From NCBI RefSeq assembly GCF_002250835.2, contig NZ_NOJY02000015.1, positions 1 to 64,000 of the forward strand: DNA of 64,000 nucleotides, given 5' to 3'. Made by a program: the position numbers and the translations under genes. Below, piece by piece: positions 34,040 to 43,802 of this stretch (the stretch's first letter is position 1; each line of letters opens with the position of its first letter). Source of the stretch: Romboutsia weinsteinii. GTDB lineage: Bacteria; Bacillota; Clostridia; Peptostreptococcales; Peptostreptococcaceae. The notes under the pieces are model-generated. The model had not been told where the DNA came from. It made no database searches and saw nothing but the letters and a program-made list of their open reading frames with translations.

Positions 34040-35308
34040 ATGAGAAAAAAAATGACATTAACAAGTAAAATATTATTAGGTTTGACATTGGGATTTGTAT
34101 TTGGAGTGATTTTAAAGCAGATACCAACAAACTATATAAAAGATGAAGTTATCTTGAATGGAATCTTAAAAGTATTAGGTAGTGGATTCACTTCAGCGAT
34201 AAAAATGATGGTAGTTCCTCTTGTATTCGTATCACTAGTATGTGGATCATCTTCTATGGGAGATGTAAAACAATTAGGAAGAATTGGTGGAAAAACAATG
34301 TTGTTCTACTTAAGTACTACAGCAATAGCTATAATAACTTCATTAGTACTAGGAAGTTTGCTTAAGCCAGGATTAGGGCTAGATATGAGTGCAATGGTTA
34401 CTGGTGAGGTATCTATAGGGCAATCGAAATCGTTAGTGGAGATATTATTGGGGATAATACCTACTAACCCAATTGCATCATTAGCTAATGGAGATATGTT
34501 ACAGGTAATATTTTTTGCATTACTTATGGGGGTAGCTATGAGTATAGTAGGTGAAAAAGCAAAACCAATAAGACAAATATTTGAGAGTGCCAATGAAATT
34601 TGTATGAAGATGGTTGGTTTAGTAATGTTGTGTGCTCCATTTGGTGTATTTGCATTGGTTGCTGAAACTTTTGCAACAGTAGGAACAGATGCAATTTTAG
34701 TACTAGTTAAATACGTAGCAGTAGTATTACTAGGTTTATTAATACATGTAGTCTTAGTCTATGGAGGATTATTTAAACTACTTACAAGTCTGAAAATATC
34801 ACCTTTTATAAAGAAATTCATGAGAGTAGCCGCTATTACATTTTCTACATCATCTAGTAATGCATCAGTACCAGCTAGTTTAGAAATAATGGAGGAATTG
34901 GGAGTAGGTAAATCGACAAGATCATTTACAATACCTATGGGAGCAACCATAAACATGGATGGTACAGCAATTATGCAAGGTGTAGCAGCGTTATTTATAG
35001 CTCAAATATATGGAATTAATTTAGATATTAATCAAATGATAACAATAGTTCTAACAGCTACATTAGCATCTATAGGCATAGCTGGTGTTCCAGGGGTAGG
35101 TATGATAATGCTATCTATGGTACTTACATCTGTAGGTCTTCCTTTAGAAGGAATAGGTCTTATAATGGGTGTAGAAAGAATAATAGACATGTTTAGAACT
35201 ACAGTAAATGTTATGGGTGATAACATTTGTACGTTAGTTGTATCAAATAGTGAAAGAGATTTAGATTTAAATGAGTACTATGCTGAGGTTGATATTAAAC
35301 TAGCATAG
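34040..35308 (+). CDS. Dicarboxylate/amino acid:cation symporter (DAACS family)
   Basis: A 422-residue membrane protein with about eight transmembrane helices plus two re-entrant hairpins. The first hairpin carries the Ser-rich motif FSTSSSNASVPASLE (around 273-287). The seventh-helix motif GATINMDGTAI (around 301-311) binds substrate and cation. These define the glutamate/aspartate/C4-dicarboxylate/serine symporter family driven by Na+ or H+. Which amino or dicarboxylic acid is carried cannot be told. The ACT-domain gene 46 bases downstream may be co-transcribed and could sense the imported amino acid, by inference. Confidence 0.92.
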   Translation: MRKKMTLTSKILLGLTLGFVFGVILKQIPTNYIKDEVILNGILKVLGSGFTSAIKMMVVPLVFVSLVCGSSSMGDVKQLGRIGGKTMLFYLSTTAIAIITSLVLGSLLKPGLGLDMSAMVTGEVSIGQSKSLVEILLGIIPTNPIASLANGDMLQVIFFALLMGVAMSIVGEKAKPIRQIFESANEICMKMVGLVMLCAPFGVFALVAETFATVGTDAILVLVKYVAVVLLGLLIHVVLVYGGLFKLLTSLKISPFIKKFMRVAAITFSTSSSNASVPASLEIMEELGVGKSTRSFTIPMGATINMDGTAIMQGVAALFIAQIYGINLDINQMITIVLTATLASIGIAGVPGVGMIMLSMVLTSVGLPLEGIGLIMGVERIIDMFRTTVNVMGDNICTLVVSNSERDLDLNEYYAEVDIKLA

Positions 35309-35354
35309 AATAGCTTAATAATTTAAAGGACTAGTATATCAGGAGGATAAGTTT

Positions 35355-35726
35355 ATGGAGTTAAAATTGTTTGACGGGGATTATGCAGTTTGTAGCTTAA
35401 ATAATGTAATGGATTCACCAATATGCGTAGACACTAAAAATTTTTATTATATTACTAAATTTAAAGATGAGCTAAGTCTAATATGTTTAGATGAAGGTAT
35501 ACCAAAGGAAGCAAAAATAGATAAGGATTGGAAGCTTATTAAAGTATTAGAGCCTATAACTCTGTATTTAGTGGGGATTATTTCAAGAATAAATAAGGTA
35601 TTAGAAGATGCTAAGATAAATATTTTTGAAGTATCTACTAGCGATAGTGATTATATACTTATAAAAAATAAGGATATTGAATATGCGTGCTCAGTGCTAA
35701 GATATAATGGATATCAAATCATATAA
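35355..35726 (+). CDS. Small ACT-domain protein (CASTOR-type ACT)
   Basis: A 123-residue protein with two ACT-like halves. The second (EPITLYLVGIISRINKVLEDAKINIFEVSTSDSDYILIK) is a clear ligand-binding ACT domain of the CASTOR/ACT_7 type. Such proteins bind amino acids, but their partners in bacteria are poorly known. AGGAGG lies 8 bases before the ATG. It follows the DAACS symporter, suggesting a sensor for its substrate; this is inference from position. Confidence 0.75.
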   Translation: MELKLFDGDYAVCSLNNVMDSPICVDTKNFYYITKFKDELSLICLDEGIPKEAKIDKDWKLIKVLEPITLYLVGIISRINKVLEDAKINIFEVSTSDSDYILIKNKDIEYACSVLRYNGYQII

Positions 35727-35753
35727 GTAGGGAATTGGAATTATTATAAATTA

Positions 35754-35803
35754 TAAAAAAAGCTGATAAGGTTGAATAATATTCAATTTTATTAGCTTTT
35801 TTA
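35754..35803 (+). terminator. Intrinsic terminator after the ACT gene
   Basis: AAAAAAGCTGATAAGGTTGAAT pairs imperfectly with ATTCAATTTTATTAGCTTTTTT (about 35756-35777 and 35780-35802), ending in a T run. Confidence 0.8.
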
Positions 35804-35892
35804 TTATAACAAAAAAGTAACATAAGCATTATTTGAAAAATTCTATGATAGAATTATATATGAAAAAAGATTAAGTATTAGGAGAAGCGAGG

Positions 35893-38469
35893 ATGATGAA
35901 TTTAAATAAAAAGAAAATCATAATTGGAGTTAAAATTATATTTGTATTATTAATTTTAACAATAGTAGCTAAAGAGTTTAAAAATATCGTTACAGACTTT
36001 GATATGGATACTTTTAAAATTTACGCAGATAAACTTTCTATAGGAAATATTGCTATTATTGTAATTTTGGGAATAATATCGTATATGCCACTTAGCTTTT
36101 ATGATTTTGTACTAAAAAAAAGAGTGGGTATAAAGCTTAGTAATAAGAAATTATATAAATTTTCATGGATAGCTAGTTCTATATCTAGTATTGTTGGATT
36201 TGGAGGGACTAGCGCAATAGCCCTGAAGAGTCATTTTTATAATCCATATGTTAAGGATAATAAATTATTAGTAAAAGAGATATCAAAGATTGTAGCTTTA
36301 AACTTAACGGGATTTTCTATGGCATGTTTTACTTATTTAATAATAACAAAGTTTAACTTGAATGATATGAGTTTTACGAAAGTATTGACTATAGCTATAG
36401 GTATGTATTTACCTATACTTACAATATATTTAATTAATAAATATAGAAGATGCAGTGATGAAGAAAGACAAGATATTATAGATACATTTAAAATAATAAG
36501 TATTTCACTACTAGAATGGATTACCACTATAATACTAATATATTCTATAATACTAATATTAGGTGAAAAAATATCGATACTTAAGTTCTTCCCAATTTTT
36601 GTTGCTGCGATAGTAGTAGCTATAGTAAGTATGTCACCGGGAGGTCTTGGAACATTTGACCTAACTTTACTAATAGGACTTGAATCATTAGGAGTTCCAG
36701 CTGAAAAAGTTATGCTAGCAGTATTTTTATATCGTATAACGTACTATATAATTCCTCTTCTTATAGGAATAATGCTTTATATATCAGAGCTATGGTTAAA
36801 GATTGATGAAGATATAAGAGATATGTTTAAATCGGTTTTATCTAAGGTAGCTCATAGTGGATTAATACTATTGGTACTATCTGCGGGAGTTGTTCTATTA
36901 GTGTCAGAAGCTATTCCTGGTACTATAGAGAGGGTTCATTTGATAAATAAAATATTCAGCTTTAAAGTTATGCATATGTCAGGTGATATGGCTATAATAA
37001 TTGGTTTTTTATTAATTGCTATATCAAGTACAATAACTTATAAATCAAAGAGTGTATATAATATAACTATTACACTAGTTGCTATAGGTGGAGTATTATC
37101 TATAATGAAGGGATTTGACTATGAGGAAAGTATATATTTACTTATAGTTGGAACTATATTATGGCTTAGTAAAGATCAGTTTTATAGAGAAAGCTTTATA
37201 ATGAGATGGGGAAAATTTGCGAAAGATATTTTAATTCTACTATCTTTCCAAGTATTATACATCTTTGTAGTATACTGTAATCTGTCTAATAAGTTAAAGG
37301 CTATGCCTATGTTTAACTTGAGTGGTCGTTATACAAGTTATTATATAAGGAGAATCGGATATACAAGCGTTATAGGGTTTATTTGTGCATTAATTTTCCT
37401 AGCAATATTATATTATTTTAATAAAAAAAATAATTTACCGAAAGTAAAGTTATATGAATGCAAAGATAAAGTAGAAATGATTTTAAATGAATATGGTGGT
37501 TCATCAGTAATTCACTTTATATATTTAAATGACAAATATGTTTATATAAATAAAGATGAAGATGTAATGCTACAATATCAAATTTATGCAAATAAAATTG
37601 CGGTACTTGGGAATCTTGTGGGTAATGAAGAGAAATTTTTTGATGCAATACAAGATTTTTATGAAATGTCAGATAGATATGGGTATACACCTGTATTTTG
37701 TGCAATAGATAAAAAAATGATTCCATATTTGCATGAAACAGGATATGAATTTATGAAATTAGGAGAAGAGGCAACTGTAAATCTAGATACTTTTACTTTA
37801 GAAGGTCGTAAAATGAAAAGTGTTAGAAATGCATTATCTAGAGTTGAAAAAGAGGGATATACGTTTGAAATAATGAATCCACCTTTTAGTGAGGAATTTT
37901 TTGAAAAGATTAAAAATATATCTGATGAATGGTTAGGTGATAGATCAGAAAAGGGATTTTCAGTAGGTTTTTTTGATCAAAATTATCTGAGTCGTGACTC
38001 GATTGCTATAATCAGGAATCAACAGGGAGATATAAAAGGATTTGCAAATATAATGCCGATGTATGATGGAGATAAAACTTTATCTATTGACTTGATGCGT
38101 TTCTCAAGAGATACATGCAATGGTATAATGGATTTTATATTCGTAAACTTATTCAAATATGGTCAAGAAAATGGATATAGTACTTTTAATATGGGGATGG
38201 CTCCTTTATCGAATGTAGGAAAGTCAAAATATTCATTCTTAAGTGAAAGAATTGCAGCCAAGGTATATTCTCATGGACAATATTTTTATTCATTTGAAGG
38301 TCTTAAGAAATTTAAAGAGAAATACTGTGAATCTTGGGATGGAAGATATATGGCATATAAGAAAAAAACATCTCTTGTGTTTACAATGATTCAGGTTATA
38401 CTTTTAGTGTCAAAAGGAAAGAAATATAAGCATGAAGAATATGAACTTGAAGTAAAGGTATCTAGCTAA
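35893..38469 (+). CDS. mprF: MprF-type aminoacyl-phosphatidylglycerol synthetase/flippase
   Basis: An 858-residue protein. The N-terminal ~340 residues form the multi-helix flippase domain (SMSPGGLGTFDLTLLIGLESLG is its typical loop). More membrane helices follow to about residue 510, then a soluble GNAT-like synthetase domain with SVRNALSRVEKEGY, GFANIMP, SIDLMRF and FNMGMAPLSNVG motifs. It transfers lysine or another amino acid from tRNA to phosphatidylglycerol and flips the product, lowering negative surface charge and giving resistance to cationic peptides. Amino acid specificity cannot be assigned. ATG codons at 35893 and 35896 are equivalent choices. A possible promoter (TTGAAA at 35833) lies upstream. 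Confidence 0.93.
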   Translation: MMNLNKKKIIIGVKIIFVLLILTIVAKEFKNIVTDFDMDTFKIYADKLSIGNIAIIVILGIISYMPLSFYDFVLKKRVGIKLSNKKLYKFSWIASSISSIVGFGGTSAIALKSHFYNPYVKDNKLLVKEISKIVALNLTGFSMACFTYLIITKFNLNDMSFTKVLTIAIGMYLPILTIYLINKYRRCSDEERQDIIDTFKIISISLLEWITTIILIYSIILILGEKISILKFFPIFVAAIVVAIVSMSPGGLGTFDLTLLIGLESLGVPAEKVMLAVFLYRITYYIIPLLIGIMLYISELWLKIDEDIRDMFKSVLSKVAHSGLILLVLSAGVVLLVSEAIPGTIERVHLINKIFSFKVMHMSGDMAIIIGFLLIAISSTITYKSKSVYNITITLVAIGGVLSIMKGFDYEESIYLLIVGTILWLSKDQFYRESFIMRWGKFAKDILILLSFQVLYIFVVYCNLSNKLKAMPMFNLSGRYTSYYIRRIGYTSVIGFICALIFLAILYYFNKKNNLPKVKLYECKDKVEMILNEYGGSSVIHFIYLNDKYVYINKDEDVMLQYQIYANKIAVLGNLVGNEEKFFDAIQDFYEMSDRYGYTPVFCAIDKKMIPYLHETGYEFMKLGEEATVNLDTFTLEGRKMKSVRNALSRVEKEGYTFEIMNPPFSEEFFEKIKNISDEWLGDRSEKGFSVGFFDQNYLSRDSIAIIRNQQGDIKGFANIMPMYDGDKTLSIDLMRFSRDTCNGIMDFIFVNLFKYGQENGYSTFNMGMAPLSNVGKSKYSFLSERIAAKVYSHGQYFYSFEGLKKFKEKYCESWDGRYMAYKKKTSLVFTMIQVILLVSKGKKYKHEEYELEVKVSS

Positions 38470-38485
38470 TGCTAGATACCTTTTT
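38454..38485 (+). terminator. Terminator overlapping the mprF stop codon
   Basis: AAAGGTATCTAGC at 38454-38466 and its complement GCTAGATACCTTT at 38471-38483 around the 4-base loop TAAT, then T. The stop codon TAA (38467-38469) is in the loop. Confidence 0.85.
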
Positions 38486-38510
38486 AGAAATTATAATTTT
38501 AGGAGGCATA

Positions 38511-39323
38511 ATGAGTACATATTTTACAATTGGAGAAATGTCTAAGCTTTCAAATTTACCGATAAAGACACTTAGATATTATGATGAAGTAGGAGTTCTA
38601 AAACCTGCATATACAAATCCTGAAAATAATTATAGATATTATTCTATGGATCAATTTATGCATATAGACGTAATTAAATATTGCAGAACAATGGGATTAT
38701 CTTTAGAAGAAATAAAAGATTTTTTAAAATCAGACGGATCAATTGAATCTATGATTGATACAATAAAAAGACAAAGTAGCCTATTAGAAAAAAAGATCAA
38801 AGAACTATCAGAAATCAAAAATTATTTAGATGATTTAGAGATAAGTATTTCTAATGTATTAGAGCATCAAGAAAATATTGTTTTTATAAATCGCAATAAA
38901 AAAAGAAAGTATATGGAATACAAATGTAAAACTGAAACACCTGAGGATTTTGAACTAAGTTTAAGAGATACTGTGCTGCATATTGAAGAAAAATATGGTA
39001 CTGTATATCCTCAATTAGGATCAACTGTATCATATAAGGATTTTGTAGAAAATGGTAAAATAACATATACTTATATTAAAGATTTTGCAAAAAGAAAAAA
39101 TAATAGCAAGATGAAGGTACTACCAGAGGGAGAGTATATAACGATCATATATGATGATAATGCTAATAATGCTAAAATATATTTTAATAAAATATTAGAA
39201 TATATAAAAGAAAATAATATAGAGGTTGTTGGAGATTTTAATGAAGTTTGGGTTATGCCAAGGGTAGATAAAAATACAAAAGAAAAGACTTTAATTCAAT
39301 TGGAAATTCTTAAAAAGAAATAA
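38511..39323 (+). CDS. MerR-family regulator with GyrI-like effector domain
   Basis: A 270-residue protein. Residues 1-70 form a MerR DNA-binding domain (TIGEMSKLSNLPIKTLRYYDEVGVLKP and YRYYSMDQF). A helical linker follows (about 75-120), then a C-terminal domain of about 145 residues like the GyrI/BmrR multidrug-binding fold. MerR proteins of this architecture activate multidrug exporters. The ATG at 38511 is used because AGGAGG lies 4 bases upstream; an ORF start at 38469 would sit within the mprF terminator. Positioned after mprF, a link with cationic drug resistance is possible, but no exporter gene is adjacent. Confidence 0.86.
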   Translation: MSTYFTIGEMSKLSNLPIKTLRYYDEVGVLKPAYTNPENNYRYYSMDQFMHIDVIKYCRTMGLSLEEIKDFLKSDGSIESMIDTIKRQSSLLEKKIKELSEIKNYLDDLEISISNVLEHQENIVFINRNKKRKYMEYKCKTETPEDFELSLRDTVLHIEEKYGTVYPQLGSTVSYKDFVENGKITYTYIKDFAKRKNNSKMKVLPEGEYITIIYDDNANNAKIYFNKILEYIKENNIEVVGDFNEVWVMPRVDKNTKEKTLIQLEILKKK

Positions 39324-39439
39324 ATAGTTTAGAATTAATCAAGATAACATGGATAAAAAATATGAAAATTATTTATATCTTTTCAGATAAAACACAATAA
39401 AAATAGATTTAAAAAATAAAAAAATAATATATAAATTAT

Positions 39440-39474
39440 AAAAAGTTAGATATGTATCTGGCTTTTATTTTTTT
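39440..39474 (+). terminator. Probable terminator after the MerR gene
   Basis: AAAAGTTAGATA pairs with TATCTGGCTTTT (two G-U pairs) around a 2-base centre, followed by ATTTTTTT. Confidence 0.5.
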
Positions 39475-39755
39475 GAAATTTACATAAATTAGGTAGATTT
39501 GATTAAAATTATGTTTTGAAATAAGTTTAGTAAAGGTATACTAACATATTAAAAATATTAAACTGGATATGTTATAAAAACTCATATTTAATGAATAATA
39601 AATAAAAATGGTTTTGTGAAAAATGTGAAAAAAATTTACTAATACTAAACTTAATAAAAATTAATATAAACAAAAATCTGAATTGAATATATTTATCGTT
39701 GAAAATACTAACTTATAACTATTGTGTGAAAATAAAATAAAATAATAAAAAATAC

Positions 39756-39784
39756 TTGTAAAAATATGAAAAAGTTAATATAAT
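39756..39784 (+). promoter_or_regulatory. Candidate promoter for speA-speD-speE-speB-metK
   Basis: TTGTAA at 39756-39761, 17-base spacer, TATAAT at 39779-39784. It has the same hexamers and flanking bases (ACTTGTAAAAATA) as the modABC candidate at 11793. The expected leader is about 100 bases. Confidence 0.45.
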
Positions 39785-39890
39785 TGATATCGTTAGTTTA
39801 ATAAAACTAAATTTTAAAATTATATATAATAAGTATAATAAAATTAAGTTTTAAATGATATTATAAAATTCGAATGAAAGGATGGATGAT

Positions 39891-41381
39891 GTGAGAATTA
39901 TAGATGGCGACTTAGCTCAGGTAATTAAGTTAGATGAGGGACAAATTCCACTACTCTCAACATTAAAGAATTACTCTCAAAAAGAAATTGCATGCTTTGA
40001 TGTACCAGGACATGTAAGAGACCAAGGTGTAGAAGTATTAAATAATTACTTTGGCAATGAGATAATGAAGATGGATATAAATTCTTCTCCATTTATGGAT
40101 AATGTATCTAAACCAAATGGAATTATAAAGCAGGCTCAAGATTTGCTAGCTAATGCTTATAAAAGTGATGAAGCCTTTTTTATTACTAATGGAACTACTC
40201 AAGCTATACATGCAATGATTTTGAGTGTTATCAATCCAAATGATAAAGTACTATTGCCTCGTAATATTCACAAATCGGTCATAAATGCGCTGATACTTTG
40301 TGGAGGTCAGCCAGTATTTATACAGCCTGAGTTTGATGAAGAGCTAGGTATAAGTTTAAATATAAGTACTACCAAAGTAAAAGAAGCTTTAGATAAAAAT
40401 AATGATATCAAAGCTATATTTTTATTAAACCCTACGTACTACGGAGCTTGTTCAAACTTAAGTGAAATAATTAGATTATGTAGAGAAAAATCTGTACTTG
40501 TACTTGTAGATGAAGCGCATGGAGCACATTTTCCATTTCACCAAGATCTACCACCATCAGCTATGGATTTAGGTGCAGACATGGCAGCTGTAAGCATTCA
40601 TAAAACAGGAGGAGCACTTACGCAAGCATCATCACTTTTAGTTAATAAAGGCAATATTGATTGCGAAAAAGTGTCTCAGTCAATAAATATGCTACAGTCA
40701 ACATCAGCATCGTATCTACTAATGGCTAGTATAGATGGTGCAAGATATAATTTAATATCAAATGGGCAAGAACAGTTATCAAAGGCTTTAAATCTTTCAA
40801 GATATGCAAAAAGTAAACTGAATAAAATTGAAGGAATAAAGGTTGTTACAACTGAGATTTTAGATAGTGATGGAGTTGAATATATTGATGAGACGAAGCT
40901 CTGCATAAATGTAAAAGGTCTTAATTTAACTGGATTCAAAGTTTATGATATTTTGTATCAAGAATTTGGTGTTCAATTAGAACTTGGAGATTTATATAAT
41001 ATATTAGCGTTAGTATCTATTGGAACTACAAAGCAAGATATAGATAAGCTTATAAAATCACTGGATATAATTTCTAGAAAATACAGTGAATATAGAAGCG
41101 CAAGTATACTTGAAACAAAGCAAATTAGTCCAATAGTGAGGCTTAATCCAAGGCAAGCATTTTATTCGCAAAAAGAAAGTATAGATTTTAAAAAATCTAT
41201 AAATAGAATATGTGCAGAGTCGATAATGGTATATCCACCTGGAATACCAATAGTTTCACCAGGCGAAGTGATAACAATTGAAATACTTGAGTATATAAAT
41301 TTACTTAGGGAAAGTAAGGCATATCTAACTGATATGAAAGACAAGAGTTTAGACACAATACTTGTAATAAAAGAAAATTAA
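39891..41381 (+). CDS. speA: Arginine (Orn/Lys/Arg-type) decarboxylase
   Basis: A 496-residue PLP enzyme of the fold-I Orn/Lys/Arg decarboxylase family. FITNGTTQAIHAMI and VDEAHGAHFPFH mark the cofactor pocket, and the Schiff-base lysine is in SIHKTGGALTQAS. The C-terminal domain has the YPPGIPIVSPGE motif. The agmatinase gene in the same cluster implies that arginine is the substrate and agmatine the product. The start is taken as GTG 39891 because AAAGGA ends 8 bases upstream; an ATG at 39882 overlaps that site. The small (about 500-residue) clostridial/Bacillus SpeA size fits. Confidence 0.92.
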   Translation: MRIIDGDLAQVIKLDEGQIPLLSTLKNYSQKEIACFDVPGHVRDQGVEVLNNYFGNEIMKMDINSSPFMDNVSKPNGIIKQAQDLLANAYKSDEAFFITNGTTQAIHAMILSVINPNDKVLLPRNIHKSVINALILCGGQPVFIQPEFDEELGISLNISTTKVKEALDKNNDIKAIFLLNPTYYGACSNLSEIIRLCREKSVLVLVDEAHGAHFPFHQDLPPSAMDLGADMAAVSIHKTGGALTQASSLLVNKGNIDCEKVSQSINMLQSTSASYLLMASIDGARYNLISNGQEQLSKALNLSRYAKSKLNKIEGIKVVTTEILDSDGVEYIDETKLCINVKGLNLTGFKVYDILYQEFGVQLELGDLYNILALVSIGTTKQDIDKLIKSLDIISRKYSEYRSASILETKQISPIVRLNPRQAFYSQKESIDFKKSINRICAESIMVYPPGIPIVSPGEVITIEILEYINLLRESKAYLTDMKDKSLDTILVIKEN

Positions 41382-41399
41382 ATAAGGAGAGTGGTAAAT

Positions 41400-41813
41400 A
41401 TGAAATTTGAAACATTAGGGCGTCATATACTTGTAGAGTATTATAATTGCGATGAGGAAGTTCTTACAAATCCAAAAGTAATAGAAGAATATATGAACAA
41501 CTCAGCTTTAAATGCTAAAGCAACAATTGTTGATTCTGTTTTCCATCACTTTAATCCGTGGGGAGTTTCAGGTGCTGTAATAATTGCGGAGTCTCACTTA
41601 ACGATTCATACTTGGCCAGAATATGGATATGCAGCTGCAGACTTTTTCACTTGTGGAGATATAGATCCGTGGAAAAGCTTTGAAATGCTAGAAGATTTAC
41701 TAAAATCAGAGAGAAGTGAATCAACAGAAATACCTAGAGGATTAACTAGTAAAATACAAAAATTTGCAAAAAAAGATTTAGGCAATATTACTCATAAGCC
41801 AGAAGCAATATAA
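41400..41813 (+). CDS. speD: S-adenosylmethionine decarboxylase proenzyme
   Basis: A 137-residue prokaryotic-type (SpeH) proenzyme. Self-cleavage is expected before Ser65 in [12 protein letters not shown], generating the pyruvoyl cofactor. His70 and the Cys in FFTCGD are the other processing/catalytic residues. It makes decarboxylated SAM, the aminopropyl donor for spermidine synthase. The ATG at 41400 has AAGGAGAG 8 bases upstream; the GTG at 41391 is inside that site. It lies 18 bases after speA. Confidence 0.95.
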   Translation: MKFETLGRHILVEYYNCDEEVLTNPKVIEEYMNNSALNAKATIVDSVFHHFNPWGVSGAVIIAESHLTIHTWPEYGYAAADFFTCGDIDPWKSFEMLEDLLKSERSESTEIPRGLTSKIQKFAKKDLGNITHKPEAI

Positions 41814-42011
41814 ATAATAAGTACCTAAATAAAAATAAAAATATAAAAAGTTATAATCATTATAAAAATACAAAGATTATAATTACATAAAAATAAATTC
41901 GAACTTAAATTTTAACATAAAAATAAAAAATATACAAATCGACATATAGATGAAATAAAAACAAATATAGAAAATATAAATACATAAAATAAATTCGTAT
42001 GGAGGATAGAA
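41814..42011. other. AT-rich spacer between speD and speE
   Basis: 198 bases, extremely A-rich and T-rich, unusual within an otherwise tight operon. It contains an 8-bp inverted repeat (TTATAATC at 41851-41858, GATTATAA at 41875-41882) without a T run. No promoter is clear. It may be a processing or stability site, or separate two transcripts. Confidence 0.4.
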
Positions 42012-42866
42012 ATGGAACTTTGGTATACAGAAGAGTGGACTGACAATGTACGTTTCTCAATAAAAGTAGATAGACAGCTTTTTAGCGGTCAATCCGATTT
42101 TCAAAAAGTTGATGTTTTTGAAAGTAAGGAGTTTGGAAAGTTTTTGACATTAGATGGATTAATGATGGTAAATTACAAAGATGAATTTATTTATCATGAT
42201 ATGATAGTTCATGTTCCCATGGCTACTAATATGAACATAAAAAATGTCTTAGTTATTGGTGGTGGAGATGGAGGAACAGTGAGAGAACTTACTCGTTATC
42301 CACAAATCGAAAAGATAGACATGGTAGAGATAGATAAAATGGTTGTAGATGTATCTAGAGAGTATATTGATATATGTGCTGCTAAACTAGATGATTCAAG
42401 AGTAAACTTATACTTTGAGGATGGAGTAGCTTTTGTAAAAAATGCTAGTGATAAATCTTATGACTTAATAATAGTTGACTCTACGGATCCAATAGGACCT
42501 GGAGAAGGATTATTTTCAATAGATTTTTATAGTGATTGCTATAGAGTGCTAACGGATGAAGGAATACTTGTAAATCAAAATGAAAGCCCATATTTTGACT
42601 TTAATGCAAAAGAAATGAAAAGAGCAAATGAAAAAATAACAAACTTATTCCCTATAACTAAAGTTTATCAAGCTCATATACCAACATACCCATCTGGGCA
42701 TTGGTTATTTGGATTTGCATCTAAGAAGTTTGATCCACTAAAAGATCAAGATAGAGAAACTTGGGAGGCATTAAACCTAAAAACTAAATACTATAACAGT
42801 GACATACACACAGGTGCATTTATGTTACCTCAATATGTGAGGGATATGTTAAATGATGATAAATAA
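42012..42866 (+). CDS. speE: Spermidine synthase
   Basis: A 284-residue aminopropyltransferase: putrescine plus decarboxylated SAM gives spermidine. The N-terminal beta domain (LWYTEEWTDNVRFSIKV) is followed by a Rossmann-like fold with VIGGGDGGTVRELTRYP (near 77-93), the acidic EIDKMV and the catalytic loop VDSTDPIGPGEGLF. GGAGG is 6 bases before the ATG. speB starts within its last codons. Confidence 0.95.
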   Translation: MELWYTEEWTDNVRFSIKVDRQLFSGQSDFQKVDVFESKEFGKFLTLDGLMMVNYKDEFIYHDMIVHVPMATNMNIKNVLVIGGGDGGTVRELTRYPQIEKIDMVEIDKMVVDVSREYIDICAAKLDDSRVNLYFEDGVAFVKNASDKSYDLIIVDSTDPIGPGEGLFSIDFYSDCYRVLTDEGILVNQNESPYFDFNAKEMKRANEKITNLFPITKVYQAHIPTYPSGHWLFGFASKKFDPLKDQDRETWEALNLKTKYYNSDIHTGAFMLPQYVRDMLNDDK

Positions 42867-43743
42867 GTTTGCACATATAAGTACATTTATGAGTATGGAT
42901 ATTCCATATGAAGATGCTGATGTAGTTGTATTTGGAACTGGGTTTGATGGTACTACATCAAATAGGCCAGGAACTAGATTTGCAAGCGGCGCAATGAGAT
43001 CAGAATCATATGGACTTGAAACATATAGTCCTGTATTAAAACTAGATTTAGAAGACTATAAGATATGTGATATAGGGGATTTAGAGCTAAGTATAGGGGA
43101 CACGGATAGGGTATTAAATGAAATATATGAAGGAAGTAAAAAGATTGTACAAGACAATAAATTTCCTTTTATGATAGGTGGAGAGCACTTAGTTACTCTC
43201 CCTGCCTTTAAGGCGATTTATGAAAAGTATAATGATGTATACGTACTTCATTTTGATGCTCATACTGATTTACGAGAAGAATATAATAATAATAAAAACT
43301 CTCATGCTACTGTAATAAGAAGGGTATGGGATATACTTGGTGATAATAGAATATTCCAGTTTGGAATTAGATCAGGAACAAAACATGAATTTGAATTTGC
43401 ATTAGAGGAAAATCACACATATATGGAAGTATCAACAATTAACACATTTAAAGATATAGTAGATAACCTAGATGGAAAAAATGTTTATCTGACTATAGAT
43501 TTAGATATATTAGATCCATCAATATTCCCTGGAACAGGTACACCTGAACCAGGAGGGGTAACATATAGGGAATTTGAGCAAATATTTAAGATATTAAAAA
43601 ACTCTAATATTAAGTTGGTGGGATGCGATATAGTTGAGCTAAGTCCGGACTATGATAATACTAATGTATCTACTGTAACAGCGTGTAAAATATTAAGAGA
43701 ATTATCTTTAGTTGCTGCAAACAATATAGAAAAAAATGCTTAA
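42853..43743 (+). CDS. speB: Agmatinase
   Basis: A 296-residue ureohydrolase converting agmatine to putrescine and urea. The binuclear Mn site is seen in GGEHLVT (His), HFDAHTDLR (Asp-His-Asp) and TIDLDILDPS (two Asp). It completes arginine to agmatine to putrescine to spermidine in one cluster. The start (ATG 42853 or 42856) overlaps the speE end by 14 bases, using GAGGGA inside speE. Confidence 0.94.
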   Translation: MMINKFAHISTFMSMDIPYEDADVVVFGTGFDGTTSNRPGTRFASGAMRSESYGLETYSPVLKLDLEDYKICDIGDLELSIGDTDRVLNEIYEGSKKIVQDNKFPFMIGGEHLVTLPAFKAIYEKYNDVYVLHFDAHTDLREEYNNNKNSHATVIRRVWDILGDNRIFQFGIRSGTKHEFEFALEENHTYMEVSTINTFKDIVDNLDGKNVYLTIDLDILDPSIFPGTGTPEPGGVTYREFEQIFKILKNSNIKLVGCDIVELSPDYDNTNVSTVTACKILRELSLVAANNIEKNA

Positions 43744-43802
43744 TATTTATACATAACGGATATTAACAAAATAAAAAATAAAAATATAAAGGAGATATAA
43801 AA

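Larger units (their letters stand above)
39324..39881. other. Long AT-rich intergenic region before the spermidine operon
   Basis: 558 bases, over 80% A+T by eye, with no credible gene. It contains a weak terminator for the MerR gene (39440-39474), a promoter candidate (39756-39784) and a small hairpin in the expected leader (TTAGTTT at 39793-39799, AAACTAA at 39804-39810). No known riboswitch class is recognisable. Confidence 0.6.

Noticed and set aside
38469..38510. Upstream start for the MerR regulator
   Set aside because: This start lies in the mprF terminator hairpin and has no ribosome binding site; ATG 38511 has AGGAGG at the right distance.
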